Below, piece after piece: positions 16,552 to 23,570 of a stretch of 36,019 nt of DNA. The translations under genes were made by a program, and so were the position numbers. The notes beneath the pieces are model-generated. The model was not told the DNA's origin, did no database searches, and saw nothing but the letters and a program-made list of their open reading frames with translations. Each line of letters begins with the position of its first letter. The first letter of the stretch is position 1. Source of the DNA: an uncultured bacterium (GTDB lineage: Bacteria > Bacteroidota > Bacteroidia > Chitinophagales > Chitinophagaceae); contig CAIXLY010000051.1 of assembly GCA_903920455.1 (NCBI GenBank), positions 1-36,019 of the forward strand, read 5' to 3'.

Positions 16552-17712
16552 ATGCAATCAGACCAGGATAAAGATAACAATATCAACACATCATCAAAGA
16601 ATATCATGTCTGGTTCTGCCGGCCAATCAATACCCCTTGATAATTTAAAAATATGGGTCTTAGCGCCTTATCTGGAATCTTCAGATAACAACATAAATTA
16701 TTATTACGACTTTACTCAAAGCATTGCAGAGTACACTAAAATATTCAATGAACTTGACGTCGAATGGGAATGGCAGCCCGTGACCATGAATGATTTTTCA
16801 ACCACAATCGATAAGATAGCGAATGAAGGTTCAGAAAAGATTTCAATGATACTTAACCTCTGCGATGGCGATGAAGTGAATGGAACACCTGGAATATCGG
16901 TTGTAAAAAAAATAGAGTCCAAAAATATTACCTACACAGGGTCAGATGAATACTTCTATCGCATCACCACCTCCAAGATCCCTATGAAAAAAGCCTTTGA
17001 TGAAGCAAAGGTGCGTACAGCAAATTGGAAAGGGATTTCTTCTGAAACAGAAGATCTAAGTAATTTATTTAAACTACTCGGAACGCCAATCATTCTAAAA
17101 CCATCAGTATCGGGAGGGAGCATGGGTGTAGGAATAAGAAATGTGGTTGATAGCCACGACTCACTTAAGGAACAGTTAACGAATATGTTCAATGGATACC
17201 GTGGCTGGAATCTTGCAATCGATGGCATCATTGCAGAAGAATTTATAACCGGCCGCGAATTCACAACCATGATTACAGGATCAAGTCACTTAGATGAAAG
17301 TTGTAGAGTGTATAAGCCCGTTGAGCGCGTCTTTCATTCCTCATTACCAGAAAAAGAAAAATTTCTTTCCTTCGACAGGCTCTGGGAAATCTATGAAGAT
17401 GAAAGCCCAATGCCTGGAAATGAAAATTTTTATGCGTACAAGGAAGTGGATGAAGTATTGGCTGATGCTGTAATTAAAATAAGCATGGAGGCATATCGTT
17501 CGGTGCGCGGAACGGGATATGGAAGAGTGGACATAAGACAAGATGAAAAAACAGGAGAACTATATGTTCTAGAGGTGAATGCTCAATGTGGATTAAGCGA
17601 AGATGAAGACTTTACCTCCATCGGAGCTATTCTTAGGGTCAATAAAACATCTTTTAAAGATATGATTGTGGAGATTATTCAAGATGCTTTAATCAGAAAA
17701 GAAAAAAAATGA
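16552..17712 (+). CDS. ATP-grasp ligase, D-Ala-D-Ala ligase-like
   Basis: A 386-residue cytosolic protein. After about 30 polar residues comes a Rossmann-like N-domain (IWVLAPY, 34-40; NLCDGDE, 102-108). The ATP-grasp fold has K183 in ILKPSVSGGSMGVG (181-194, the flexible glycine-rich loop), IIAEEFITGREFT (226-238) with the hinge glutamates, and the magnesium-binding residues D327 (GRVDIRQ), E341 and N343 (LEVNAQCGLSED). The Ddl-specific VNT.PG signature is replaced by VNAQCG, and bacterial cell-wall ddl is normally not beside a SET gene, so this is probably not the cell-wall ligase. It should join a carboxylate to an amine through an acyl-phosphate. Its stop overlaps the next start by four bases (ATGA), so the two products are probably made together and may be partners. 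Confidence 0.85.
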   Translation: MQSDQDKDNNINTSSKNIMSGSAGQSIPLDNLKIWVLAPYLESSDNNINYYYDFTQSIAEYTKIFNELDVEWEWQPVTMNDFSTTIDKIANEGSEKISMILNLCDGDEVNGTPGISVVKKIESKNITYTGSDEYFYRITTSKIPMKKAFDEAKVRTANWKGISSETEDLSNLFKLLGTPIILKPSVSGGSMGVGIRNVVDSHDSLKEQLTNMFNGYRGWNLAIDGIIAEEFITGREFTTMITGSSHLDESCRVYKPVERVFHSSLPEKEKFLSFDRLWEIYEDESPMPGNENFYAYKEVDEVLADAVIKISMEAYRSVRGTGYGRVDIRQDEKTGELYVLEVNAQCGLSEDEDFTSIGAILRVNKTSFKDMIVEIIQDALIRKEKK

Positions 17713-19124
17713 GTCTAAAGATTTGTGTTCTTCAGCCCGATTATTCGACATCTTCAGTTGACTATCAAGACTATGATCCGCCTCGTGATCTTTCTTCTTT
17801 GCTTCCTAATGCAAAAATTGATCATATTCAACTCAACAAGCTGACTGTATACAAACAACTGCAAGAGTTAAAAAAGAAAAAATATGATGTCTATGTTAAT
17901 CTTTGTGAGGGATACCTTGATTGGGAAATTCCTTCTATTGATGTCATACATACGCTTGATTTATTAGAACTGCCCTACACTGGACCTACCGCAACATTGT
18001 ATGATCCCCCTAAAACACTAATGAAATATGTTGCCTATTGTGAGGGGGTCAAAACGCCATTATTTGAGAGGATAGATATTAATAGCGATCTCAGAGAAAT
18101 AGCGGAAAATGGAAACTACCCCCTATTCATAAAACCAGCAAAAGCAGGTGATAGCTTGGGAATCGATCATGCATCCTTAGTAATGAATGAATCCGAATTC
18201 ATGAATAAGGCAAGGTCTTTATTGCATGAGTATCCTGAATTACTTTCGGAAGAATATATTGATGGCAGAGAATTTACCGTGCTGGTAGCAGCAAACCCCG
18301 ATGGCAAAACCTGTAGATCCTTTAAACCAGTTGAATATGTATTCCCCGATGGCTTCACGTTTAAAACATATTCACTAAAGACCTCAGAACTTCATCCTGG
18401 TGCTAATATTCCTTGTCATGACAAAGGAATTGAAAATGAATTAAGAACATCAGCAGAAAAAATATTTAGGGGTTTCGGAGGCAAAGGGTATGCTCGTCTT
18501 GATTTTAGAATGAATAATAAAAAAGAAATCTTCTTCCTCGAAATTAATTTTACATGCTCAGTGTTTTATAAGGATGGACTGGAAGGATCTGCCGATTTCA
18601 TTCTTGAATATGATGGTTTTGGAAAATCAGCATTTTTAAAACACATCATCGAAGAAGGGATAAGTAGACATAAAAAGAAACAAAAGCCATATCAACTTCG
18701 CGGTAACTCAATTTCAGGCTACGGAATATATGCTACTGCAAATATTAATAGAGGTGAAATTATTTATCATGGCGAAGATCGTCCACAAAGACTTGTTTCA
18801 AAGTCACACGTTGATCAACATTGGGATGAAGAAGCAAAATTAAATTTTAGAAGATATGCATATCCCATCGGCAAAGAGGTATATGCGATCTGGGATGAAG
18901 AGCCTGCTGAATGGTCGCCACAAAATCACAGTTGTGATCCCAATACAGCATTCTCCGGACTAAATACAATTGCGACTAAAGACATCAGAACTGGAGATGA
19001 GCTTACCCTTGACTATGCCACATTCCTTGATCATACAATGGAGCCATTTGAATGCAGTTGTGGAAGCAGCGCATGCAGAAAAATAATCAGGGGTTCTTTG
19101 CAGGAGAGGAGTATAACTACATAG
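17709..19124 (+). CDS. ATP-grasp ligase fused to a SET-domain methyltransferase
   Basis: A 471-residue two-part protein. Residues 1-320 repeat the layout of the preceding ligase: NLCEGY (64-69), TGPTATLYDPPKTLMK (91-106), K142 in FIKPAKAGDSLGI, EEYIDGREFT (181-190), Y261-ARLDF with D265, and LEIN (277-280) with E278 and N280. Residues 327-461 form a SET domain: GYGIYATANINRGE (337-350), NHSCDPN (406-412), GDELTLDYA (429-437, Y436), then post-SET CSCGSSAC (449-456). C409 with C449, C451 and C456 can form the post-SET zinc site, and the N/H and Y residues for AdoMet binding and catalysis are all present. SET domains methylate lysine. The fusion suggests that ligation and N-methylation act on the same molecule or on a carrier protein. 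The substrate is unknown. Confidence 0.88.
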   Translation: MSLKICVLQPDYSTSSVDYQDYDPPRDLSSLLPNAKIDHIQLNKLTVYKQLQELKKKKYDVYVNLCEGYLDWEIPSIDVIHTLDLLELPYTGPTATLYDPPKTLMKYVAYCEGVKTPLFERIDINSDLREIAENGNYPLFIKPAKAGDSLGIDHASLVMNESEFMNKARSLLHEYPELLSEEYIDGREFTVLVAANPDGKTCRSFKPVEYVFPDGFTFKTYSLKTSELHPGANIPCHDKGIENELRTSAEKIFRGFGGKGYARLDFRMNNKKEIFFLEINFTCSVFYKDGLEGSADFILEYDGFGKSAFLKHIIEEGISRHKKKQKPYQLRGNSISGYGIYATANINRGEIIYHGEDRPQRLVSKSHVDQHWDEEAKLNFRRYAYPIGKEVYAIWDEEPAEWSPQNHSCDPNTAFSGLNTIATKDIRTGDELTLDYATFLDHTMEPFECSCGSSACRKIIRGSLQERSITT

Positions 19125-19277
19125 TACAGTTTTGTAATTTTGGATGATGGTAAGCCATAGAAATAAAATTTAGATCTGCCTATTTTTATGGGATTTATCA
19201 TTGAAAGCATCTTATTGCATAAATAAAACAATCGACCTTAAAGAGATTGCCTTAATATCAAACATTAAAACACTAAT

Positions 19278-19979
19278 ATGAAACTTTTAATTGGCTTATT
19301 GACGCTCAGTATTCTGCCTTTAGCATCTTTTTCTCAAACAAAATCTTTTTTGGATGTGCCTTACATAGAAGTTAACGGAAGTGCAGACACATTGGTTACT
19401 CCGAACGAGATCAACATCAAATTCATCATATCTGAGGGCGATGTTAAAAACCGCAAGTCAATAGAAGATCAGGAAAAAAAGATGGTCATGGGGTTTAAAG
19501 GTCTTGGGATCAATACAGAAAAAAATCTCACTACTTCCAACATTGAGAGTGATTTTAAATTTTATGTGCTCAAGCAAAAAGACATCCTCAAGACCAAGGA
19601 ATATAAATTGAAAGTGGGCGATGCGATGCTGGCGACGAGAGTATTCATGAAATTAGAGGAGCTTGGAATTGCAAATGCCAACATTGAGAGCGTTAGTCAT
19701 TCCGATCTGGAAAGTATAAGAAATGCTTGTCGCTCTAACGCGATAATCAACGCACATAAAAAAGCCATTGCATTAACAAGTCCGATCAAAGCAAGCATTG
19801 GCGCTCCACTACATATCATGGATTATAGCAGTGATTTAAATGAGCCAACATTGATGTTACCAAGGGCAAAGATGCAAAACATGGTAATGGCAGATTCAAA
19901 TGCTGAAGAATTGCCGGAGATCAATTTTGAGAAGATCAAGATCAGCATAAATGTGAATGTAAAATTCCTTTTGAAGTAG
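19278..19979 (+). CDS. Secreted SIMPL (DUF541) domain protein
   Basis: A 233-residue protein with a Sec signal peptide (MKLLIGLLTLSILPLASFSQ). The mature part has IEVNGSADTLVTPNEINIKFIIS (start of the SIMPL domain: V.G.g.....P....), a middle SRVFMKLEELGI-like segment (TRVFMKLEELGIANANIESVSHSDLE), and a conserved ACRSNAIINAHKKAIALT helix followed by IGAPLHIMD. SIMPL/DUF541 proteins form oligomeric periplasmic or surface rings; their function is not settled. It starts 153 bases after the SET gene. It might be read from the same transcript, but a link to the ligase/SET pair is not shown. Confidence 0.88.
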   Translation: MKLLIGLLTLSILPLASFSQTKSFLDVPYIEVNGSADTLVTPNEINIKFIISEGDVKNRKSIEDQEKKMVMGFKGLGINTEKNLTTSNIESDFKFYVLKQKDILKTKEYKLKVGDAMLATRVFMKLEELGIANANIESVSHSDLESIRNACRSNAIINAHKKAIALTSPIKASIGAPLHIMDYSSDLNEPTLMLPRAKMQNMVMADSNAEELPEINFEKIKISINVNVKFLLK

Positions 19980-19999
19980 GCCTCTATTCTCCCTTGATG

Positions 20000-20007
20000 T
20001 ATATTTG
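20000..20007 (+). promoter_or_regulatory. -7 element of the tRNA-Leu promoter
   Basis: TATATTTG matches TAnnTTTG exactly and lies 9 bases before the tRNA. No TTTG is found at the usual 19-base spacing; the nearest upstream copy (19970-19973) is about 26 bases away, inside the end of the SIMPL gene. Confidence 0.6.
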
Positions 20008-20016
20008 CAGTCCACC

Positions 20017-20098
20017 GCCCAGGTGGCGAAATTGGTAGACGCACTGCCTTCAGGTGGCAGCGCCGCGAGGTGTGCTGGTTCGAATCCGGTCCTGGGCA
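20017..20098 (+). tRNA. tRNA-Leu (CAG)
   Basis: An 82-nt class II tRNA: acceptor GCCCAGG pairs with CCTGGGC, D arm with GGTGGCGAAATTGGTAGAC, anticodon stem CTGCC/GGCAG around loop TTCAGGT (anticodon CAG), a long variable arm, T arm CTGGTTCGAATCCGG, discriminator A. CCA is not encoded. Confidence 0.97.
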
Positions 20099-20102
20099 CA
20101 AA

Positions 20103-20136
20103 CAAAAAAGTCCTGCACGAAGTGCGGGATTTTTTA
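20103..20136 (+). terminator. Intrinsic terminator of tRNA-Leu
   Basis: Stem TCCTGCAC (20111-20118) with GTGCGGGA (20122-20129) around loop GAA, flanked by an A-tract and followed by six T. It starts within a few bases of the tRNA end. Confidence 0.88.
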
Positions 20137-20292
20137 TGACCGTGACCGAAGCTTGCTTCGGGGAGTGGGCAGAAAAAATCACAGAGTGAGCGAAGCGAAC
20201 CAAGACTTTTCTAGTTTGCAGCCCCCTCGTAGGACAAAAGGATCACCGCAGGTAATCCAACTTGCCTGCCGAAGGCAGGTCCTGGGGACAAA
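20137..20292 (+). repeat. Gene-free tRNA-Leu downstream region with a partial copy of the tRNA 3' end
   Basis: No coding frame is credible here. GGTCCTGGGCACAAAC, the tRNA-Leu 3' end plus flank (20088-20103), recurs as GGTCCTGGGGACAAAC at 20278-20293 with one mismatch in 16. It is preceded by a small hairpin CCTGCC-GAA-GGCAGG (20265-20279 region). Several short inverted pieces built on GAAGC/GCTTC also occur (around 20148-20200). This could be a decayed tRNA duplication. Confidence 0.4.
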
Positions 20293-20325
20293 CGCCTTTC
20301 CAACGAAGTTGGAGGGGCGTTTTTA
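20293..20325 (+). terminator. Second strong intrinsic terminator downstream of tRNA-Leu
   Basis: CGCCTTTCCAAC (20293-20304) and GTTGGAGGGGCG (20308-20319) form a 12-bp stem (two G-U pairs) around loop GAA, followed by TTTTT. No gene lies between it and the first terminator, so it is either a back-up terminator or the end of a lost gene or small RNA. The remaining bases to 20513 hold nothing I can name. Confidence 0.75.
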
Positions 20326-20513
20326 TTCATGAGCTGAACGAGCCCAATTATCAAAGTTCAAAAAGATAAATACAAGGTAAATAAAGACTAAAAATAGTTT
20401 TGACCACGAATCATTCTTTCTCTTGATTAAAGTCATATCGTGATTTCTCCTCTCGCATTAACATTGCGAATTAAGAACAACTAAGCATTAAGACAAGGAA
20501 CTGAAATTTTCGA

Positions 20514-21788
20514 ATGAAACAAATCTTGCTATTAGCACTTTCCATATTTTTTCTTTTGCTAGGGTATACCCAATCAAATCGGGTATTCTCCGGAGGAGAG
20601 GCACTTAATTTCGGCACAGTCGACATTTCAGTATACAAAGGAACATCATGGAGTTCGGAACGGAATGTCAATCCTGGTTATTTCAGTTCCGTAGGAAATG
20701 CAAATTATATTGGATATTCTGATGAAGCACATATCGATGGTTACATAAAGAAATACGGAAATTCTGCATTTACATTTCCCGTTGGGAATGGCAAGGACCT
20801 GAGAATATTAGAAATATCAAGCCTAAATGCAGCAACAGATGCTTATGCAACAGCATGGATTGAAGGTGACCCAAGTAATAATCTTGATCCTACCGAACCT
20901 TTTGCAGGGAATCATTCAGTTACGAAAGTAGCAGAAACAATCTCGTCGGTTAGCCCAGCAGGTCAGTGGGATTGGCAGAGTGGAGAATCAGGAAATCTGG
21001 GCGCTGGCACAACTGGCAATGGAGACGGGCTTACTATTACAGTCAGCATTCCAGACATGACTGGCTTTGCTACAGAATCCGAATTGAGATTAGTTGGATG
21101 GAATGGAACAAGCTGGATAGACCTGAGTGGCAAACCAACTGCAACAGGAAATAAGGAAAATAGCAGGATAAGCGGAACCATGATCGCAGGCATCTCAGCC
21201 ATTGCAATTGGGAAAACAATTTCAGCACCAATTGTAAAAGTGGTTTCCTTTTACGCGAGTGGTTCTGATTGTAACACAATGTTGAAATGGGAAACATCAG
21301 CTGAAAATAATTCAAGCATATTCATCATAGAACAAAGTGTAGATGGCATCAACTTCAACACCATATCATCCCTGTCAATGTCAGGCTCATCTTCGGGCCA
21401 ACGCTATGCAAAAGAAGTTGAGCAATCATCTGGCATTGCATATTACAGAATAAAAATTCAACATGCCAACGGTACACATGAATATTATCCTGCCATTTCA
21501 TTTAATAACAAATGCATTAAAACAGAAAATGTTCGAGTCTATCCGAACCCTGTGGTAAATAATGAAAATATAAATCTACGCTTCAAGACAACCTATGAGG
21601 GCAAAGCAGATCTGGTCATAGTTAGTAATGCCGGGCAGCGAATTCTCAGGAAATTAGTTGAGATCAAGTCGAGTAACAATATACTGACAATAGAAATTAA
21701 GAGCCTCATTCATGGATCCTACTTTATTATACTCCTAGGGCCCAATGGAGAACAAATTGGAAATGCAACACAATTCATAAAACAATAA
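20514..21788 (+). CDS. Secreted protein with T9SS type A C-terminal sorting domain
   Basis: A 424-residue protein with a Sec signal peptide (MKQILLLALSIFFLLLGYTQ). The body is a beta-rich surface domain with low-complexity Gly/Ser/Thr stretches; a segment of the form VSFYASGSDCNTMLKWETSAENNSSIFIIEQSVDGINF (about 243-280) is the fibronectin-like module often found just before the sorting domain. From about residue 342, VRVYPNPVVNNENINLRF starts the type IX secretion C-terminal domain, ending in GEQIGNATQFIKQ. It should be exported by T9SS and anchored or released at the cell surface. The next gene begins three bases after its stop, so they form an operon. No enzymatic motif is visible; the IDGYIKKYGNSAFTFPVGNG part is a common surface-protein motif of the phylum. 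Confidence 0.85.
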   Translation: MKQILLLALSIFFLLLGYTQSNRVFSGGEALNFGTVDISVYKGTSWSSERNVNPGYFSSVGNANYIGYSDEAHIDGYIKKYGNSAFTFPVGNGKDLRILEISSLNAATDAYATAWIEGDPSNNLDPTEPFAGNHSVTKVAETISSVSPAGQWDWQSGESGNLGAGTTGNGDGLTITVSIPDMTGFATESELRLVGWNGTSWIDLSGKPTATGNKENSRISGTMIAGISAIAIGKTISAPIVKVVSFYASGSDCNTMLKWETSAENNSSIFIIEQSVDGINFNTISSLSMSGSSSGQRYAKEVEQSSGIAYYRIKIQHANGTHEYYPAISFNNKCIKTENVRVYPNPVVNNENINLRFKTTYEGKADLVIVSNAGQRILRKLVEIKSSNNILTIEIKSLIHGSYFIILLGPNGEQIGNATQFIKQ

Positions 21789-21791
21789 GCA

Positions 21792-22628
21792 TTGACACAA
21801 GTGAACACGAAAAAATATTACAGCCTAACACATATAATTATTTTGATCCTGGCATTATCATCTAATTCCCTTCTTTTTTCACAGGTTAAAATTGGCGACA
21901 ACCCCAGATTCATAAACCCAGATGCAATGCTTGAAATTGAATCCGGTAGCAAAGGAGTTCTTCTACCAAGAATTGCGCTCAGATCAACTACTGCTTCCGC
22001 TCCATTGAAAAAATTTACACAAGGAATGGTAGTATATAATACAGCATCGGTTAATGATCTTACCCCAGGATTATATTATGCTGATGGGGTAAAATGGGTA
22101 AGGGCAACAACTTCACTAAAAGAAGGAGAAGGCAATACAAATCAACTCTGGAGTTTGAATGGGAATAATGGCGTTATGGCAAACAGTTTTCTCGGCCCAA
22201 CCAATAATGCAGCACTTATTATGAAGACCAATAATTTGGAGCGGCTTCGCATTACAGAAAAAGGATGGGTCGGCATTGGAACCCCAACACCAAAATCTGC
22301 TTTGCAAATTAAAGGTCAGCTAACTATAGACACCCTAAGCGTAGGTAATCCTCAGACAGATAAAATATTGGTGGCAAATCCAGCTGATGGCAGGGTAAGA
22401 TCAATCCATATTTCAGCCCTAACAAATGCTGTTCAAAACTACACCGAGATGGTTTCATATAACGGGAAAAATATATTTAATACCCCTGCAATCATTACTG
22501 ATGCAAATAAAATAATGCTATACAGAAACGGGGTACTGATATCATTCACGGTGAACAATAGCAACTCGATTGTATCGGAATTACCCTGCAAACAAGGCGA
22601 CCAAATTAGAATTATTCAATTATTATAA
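21792..22628 (+). CDS. Secreted tail-fibre-like protein
   Basis: A 278-residue protein. TTG at 21792 (or GTG at 21801) is the only usable start near the preceding stop, since no ATG precedes the hydrophobic export segment (about 11-30, ending LLFSQ). The mature protein begins VKIGDNPRFINPDAMLEIE and SGSKGVLLPRI (51-61), continues with MVVYNTASVNDLTPGLYYADGVKWV (79-103), and has RITEKGWVGIGTPTPKSALQIKG (153-175). These are the modules of Bacteroidota tail-fibre-like surface proteins (the V.IGT..P...L.v.G motif precedes trimeric domains in phage and bacterial fibres). The end (about 240-278, IMLYRNGVL ... GDQIRIIQL) matches the end of the next gene product. Function unknown; adhesion or surface-layer role is only a guess. 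Confidence 0.75.
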   Translation: MTQVNTKKYYSLTHIIILILALSSNSLLFSQVKIGDNPRFINPDAMLEIESGSKGVLLPRIALRSTTASAPLKKFTQGMVVYNTASVNDLTPGLYYADGVKWVRATTSLKEGEGNTNQLWSLNGNNGVMANSFLGPTNNAALIMKTNNLERLRITEKGWVGIGTPTPKSALQIKGQLTIDTLSVGNPQTDKILVANPADGRVRSIHISALTNAVQNYTEMVSYNGKNIFNTPAIITDANKIMLYRNGVLISFTVNNSNSIVSELPCKQGDQIRIIQLL

Positions 22629-22644
22629 AACAAAAAAACAAAAA

Positions 22645-23469
22645 ATGAAAAAACTTCTACTTTTTTCGATTGCAGCAGGAATTAGTTTCACAGCATCAGC
22701 ACAAAAAGACAGTACCAAAGTGATCGACAACAAGGGTACCATCAAATGGGTCATCTCCAGCACCGCAGCAGTCATCACCAAATCAGACAGCACGCTTCTT
22801 TATGTAACACCAAAACAATTAAGCGACAGCAGCTTTGCAAAATTTGCAAACAATGGCTTAACAAAAAATGGACAAACACTTGAGCTTGGTGGCACGCTGA
22901 ATCGTGTTACGACCATTGAAACAAGTGCATCAAATTTTTTACAGATTACCGGATTACAATCAGGTTCAAACACAGCTGATAGCGTAATGGTAATAAACCC
23001 ATCAACCGGCCAACTGAAGTATATTTCAGCATCGTCACTGTTTAATGCCCTAAGCTTCGGGAATGGTTTAACAAAAACAGGGAATCTGGTAGAGCTGGGT
23101 GGTACACTAACCAAAGCAACAACGATTGCTACTGACGCTACCAACAATCTTAAAATTACAGGACTGCAAAGTGGAACCCTTGCTACCGACAGTCTTGTTG
23201 TATCGGCAACAGATGGCACTTTAAAAAGAGTTGCAGCTGAGTCACTATTGCAAAGTGGTGAAGTAAATTTTAGTGCTACAGCTGGACAAACAGCTTATAC
23301 GGTACCCAACTTACCAGTTGCAGCTTCAAAGATTTGGGTTTATAGAAATGGCGCAAAACTTATGCCGGTAAATGACTTTACAACAACCACAGGACAAGTC
23401 AGTCTCACTTCAGCAGTTGGATCTCTTGTAGCAGCTGGAGATTTAATTGAAGTGCAATGGGTGAAATAA
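22645..23469 (+). CDS. Secreted repeat protein, tail-fibre-like
   Basis: A 274-residue protein starting at the ATG that gives MKKLLLFSIAAGISFTASAQ, a clear signal peptide; the longer frame upstream overlaps the preceding gene and is not used. Two copies of a roughly 62-residue repeat lie at 70-131 and 140-201: NGLTK.G...ELGGTL...TTI.T.A.N.L.ITGLQSG then a DS..V....G.LK....SL end. The C-terminal part (about 205-274) has FSATAGQTAYTVPNLP, IWVYRNGAKL and AGDLIEVQWVK, a phage tail-fibre/tail-tip module shared with the preceding gene's product. It is 16 bases after that gene, so the two belong to one transcript. No catalytic motif is present. Confidence 0.8.
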   Translation: MKKLLLFSIAAGISFTASAQKDSTKVIDNKGTIKWVISSTAAVITKSDSTLLYVTPKQLSDSSFAKFANNGLTKNGQTLELGGTLNRVTTIETSASNFLQITGLQSGSNTADSVMVINPSTGQLKYISASSLFNALSFGNGLTKTGNLVELGGTLTKATTIATDATNNLKITGLQSGTLATDSLVVSATDGTLKRVAAESLLQSGEVNFSATAGQTAYTVPNLPVAASKIWVYRNGAKLMPVNDFTTTTGQVSLTSAVGSLVAAGDLIEVQWVK

Positions 23470-23518
23470 CACAATTCAATTAATCTCATAAATTTTAATC
23501 CACTTTCAAAATAATGCC

Positions 23519-23555
23519 TGATCAGTAACTTATCACAAGGATAAGTTACTGATCA
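23519..23555. repeat. 16-bp perfect hairpin 15 bases before the next start codon
   Basis: TGATCAGTAACTTATC and its exact reverse complement GATAAGTTACTGATCA flank a five-base loop (ACAAG). There is no T-run after it, and only 15 bases separate it from the ATG at 23571, so it is not a normal intrinsic terminator. It could lie over or near the ribosome loading site of the downstream gene. Confidence 0.75.
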
Positions 23556-23570
23556 CATTAGTATACCACA

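Noticed and set aside
16552-17712. Cell-wall D-alanine-D-alanine ligase
   Set aside because: The fold matches but the substrate-end signature is VNAQCG, not VNT.PG, and its partner is a SET fusion gene and not murein genes.
20088-20293. Active integrative element at tRNA-Leu
   Set aside because: Only 190 bases separate the copies and no integrase is present, so at most a remnant is possible.
19823-20332. Several ORFs running across tRNA-Leu on both strands
   Set aside because: They translate the tRNA and its terminators (for example GPDSNQHTSRRCHLK), a known source of false proteins.
22570-22644. 25-codon N-terminal extension of the 22645 gene
   Set aside because: It overlaps the preceding gene and comes before a clean signal peptide; the ATG at 22645 is the better start.
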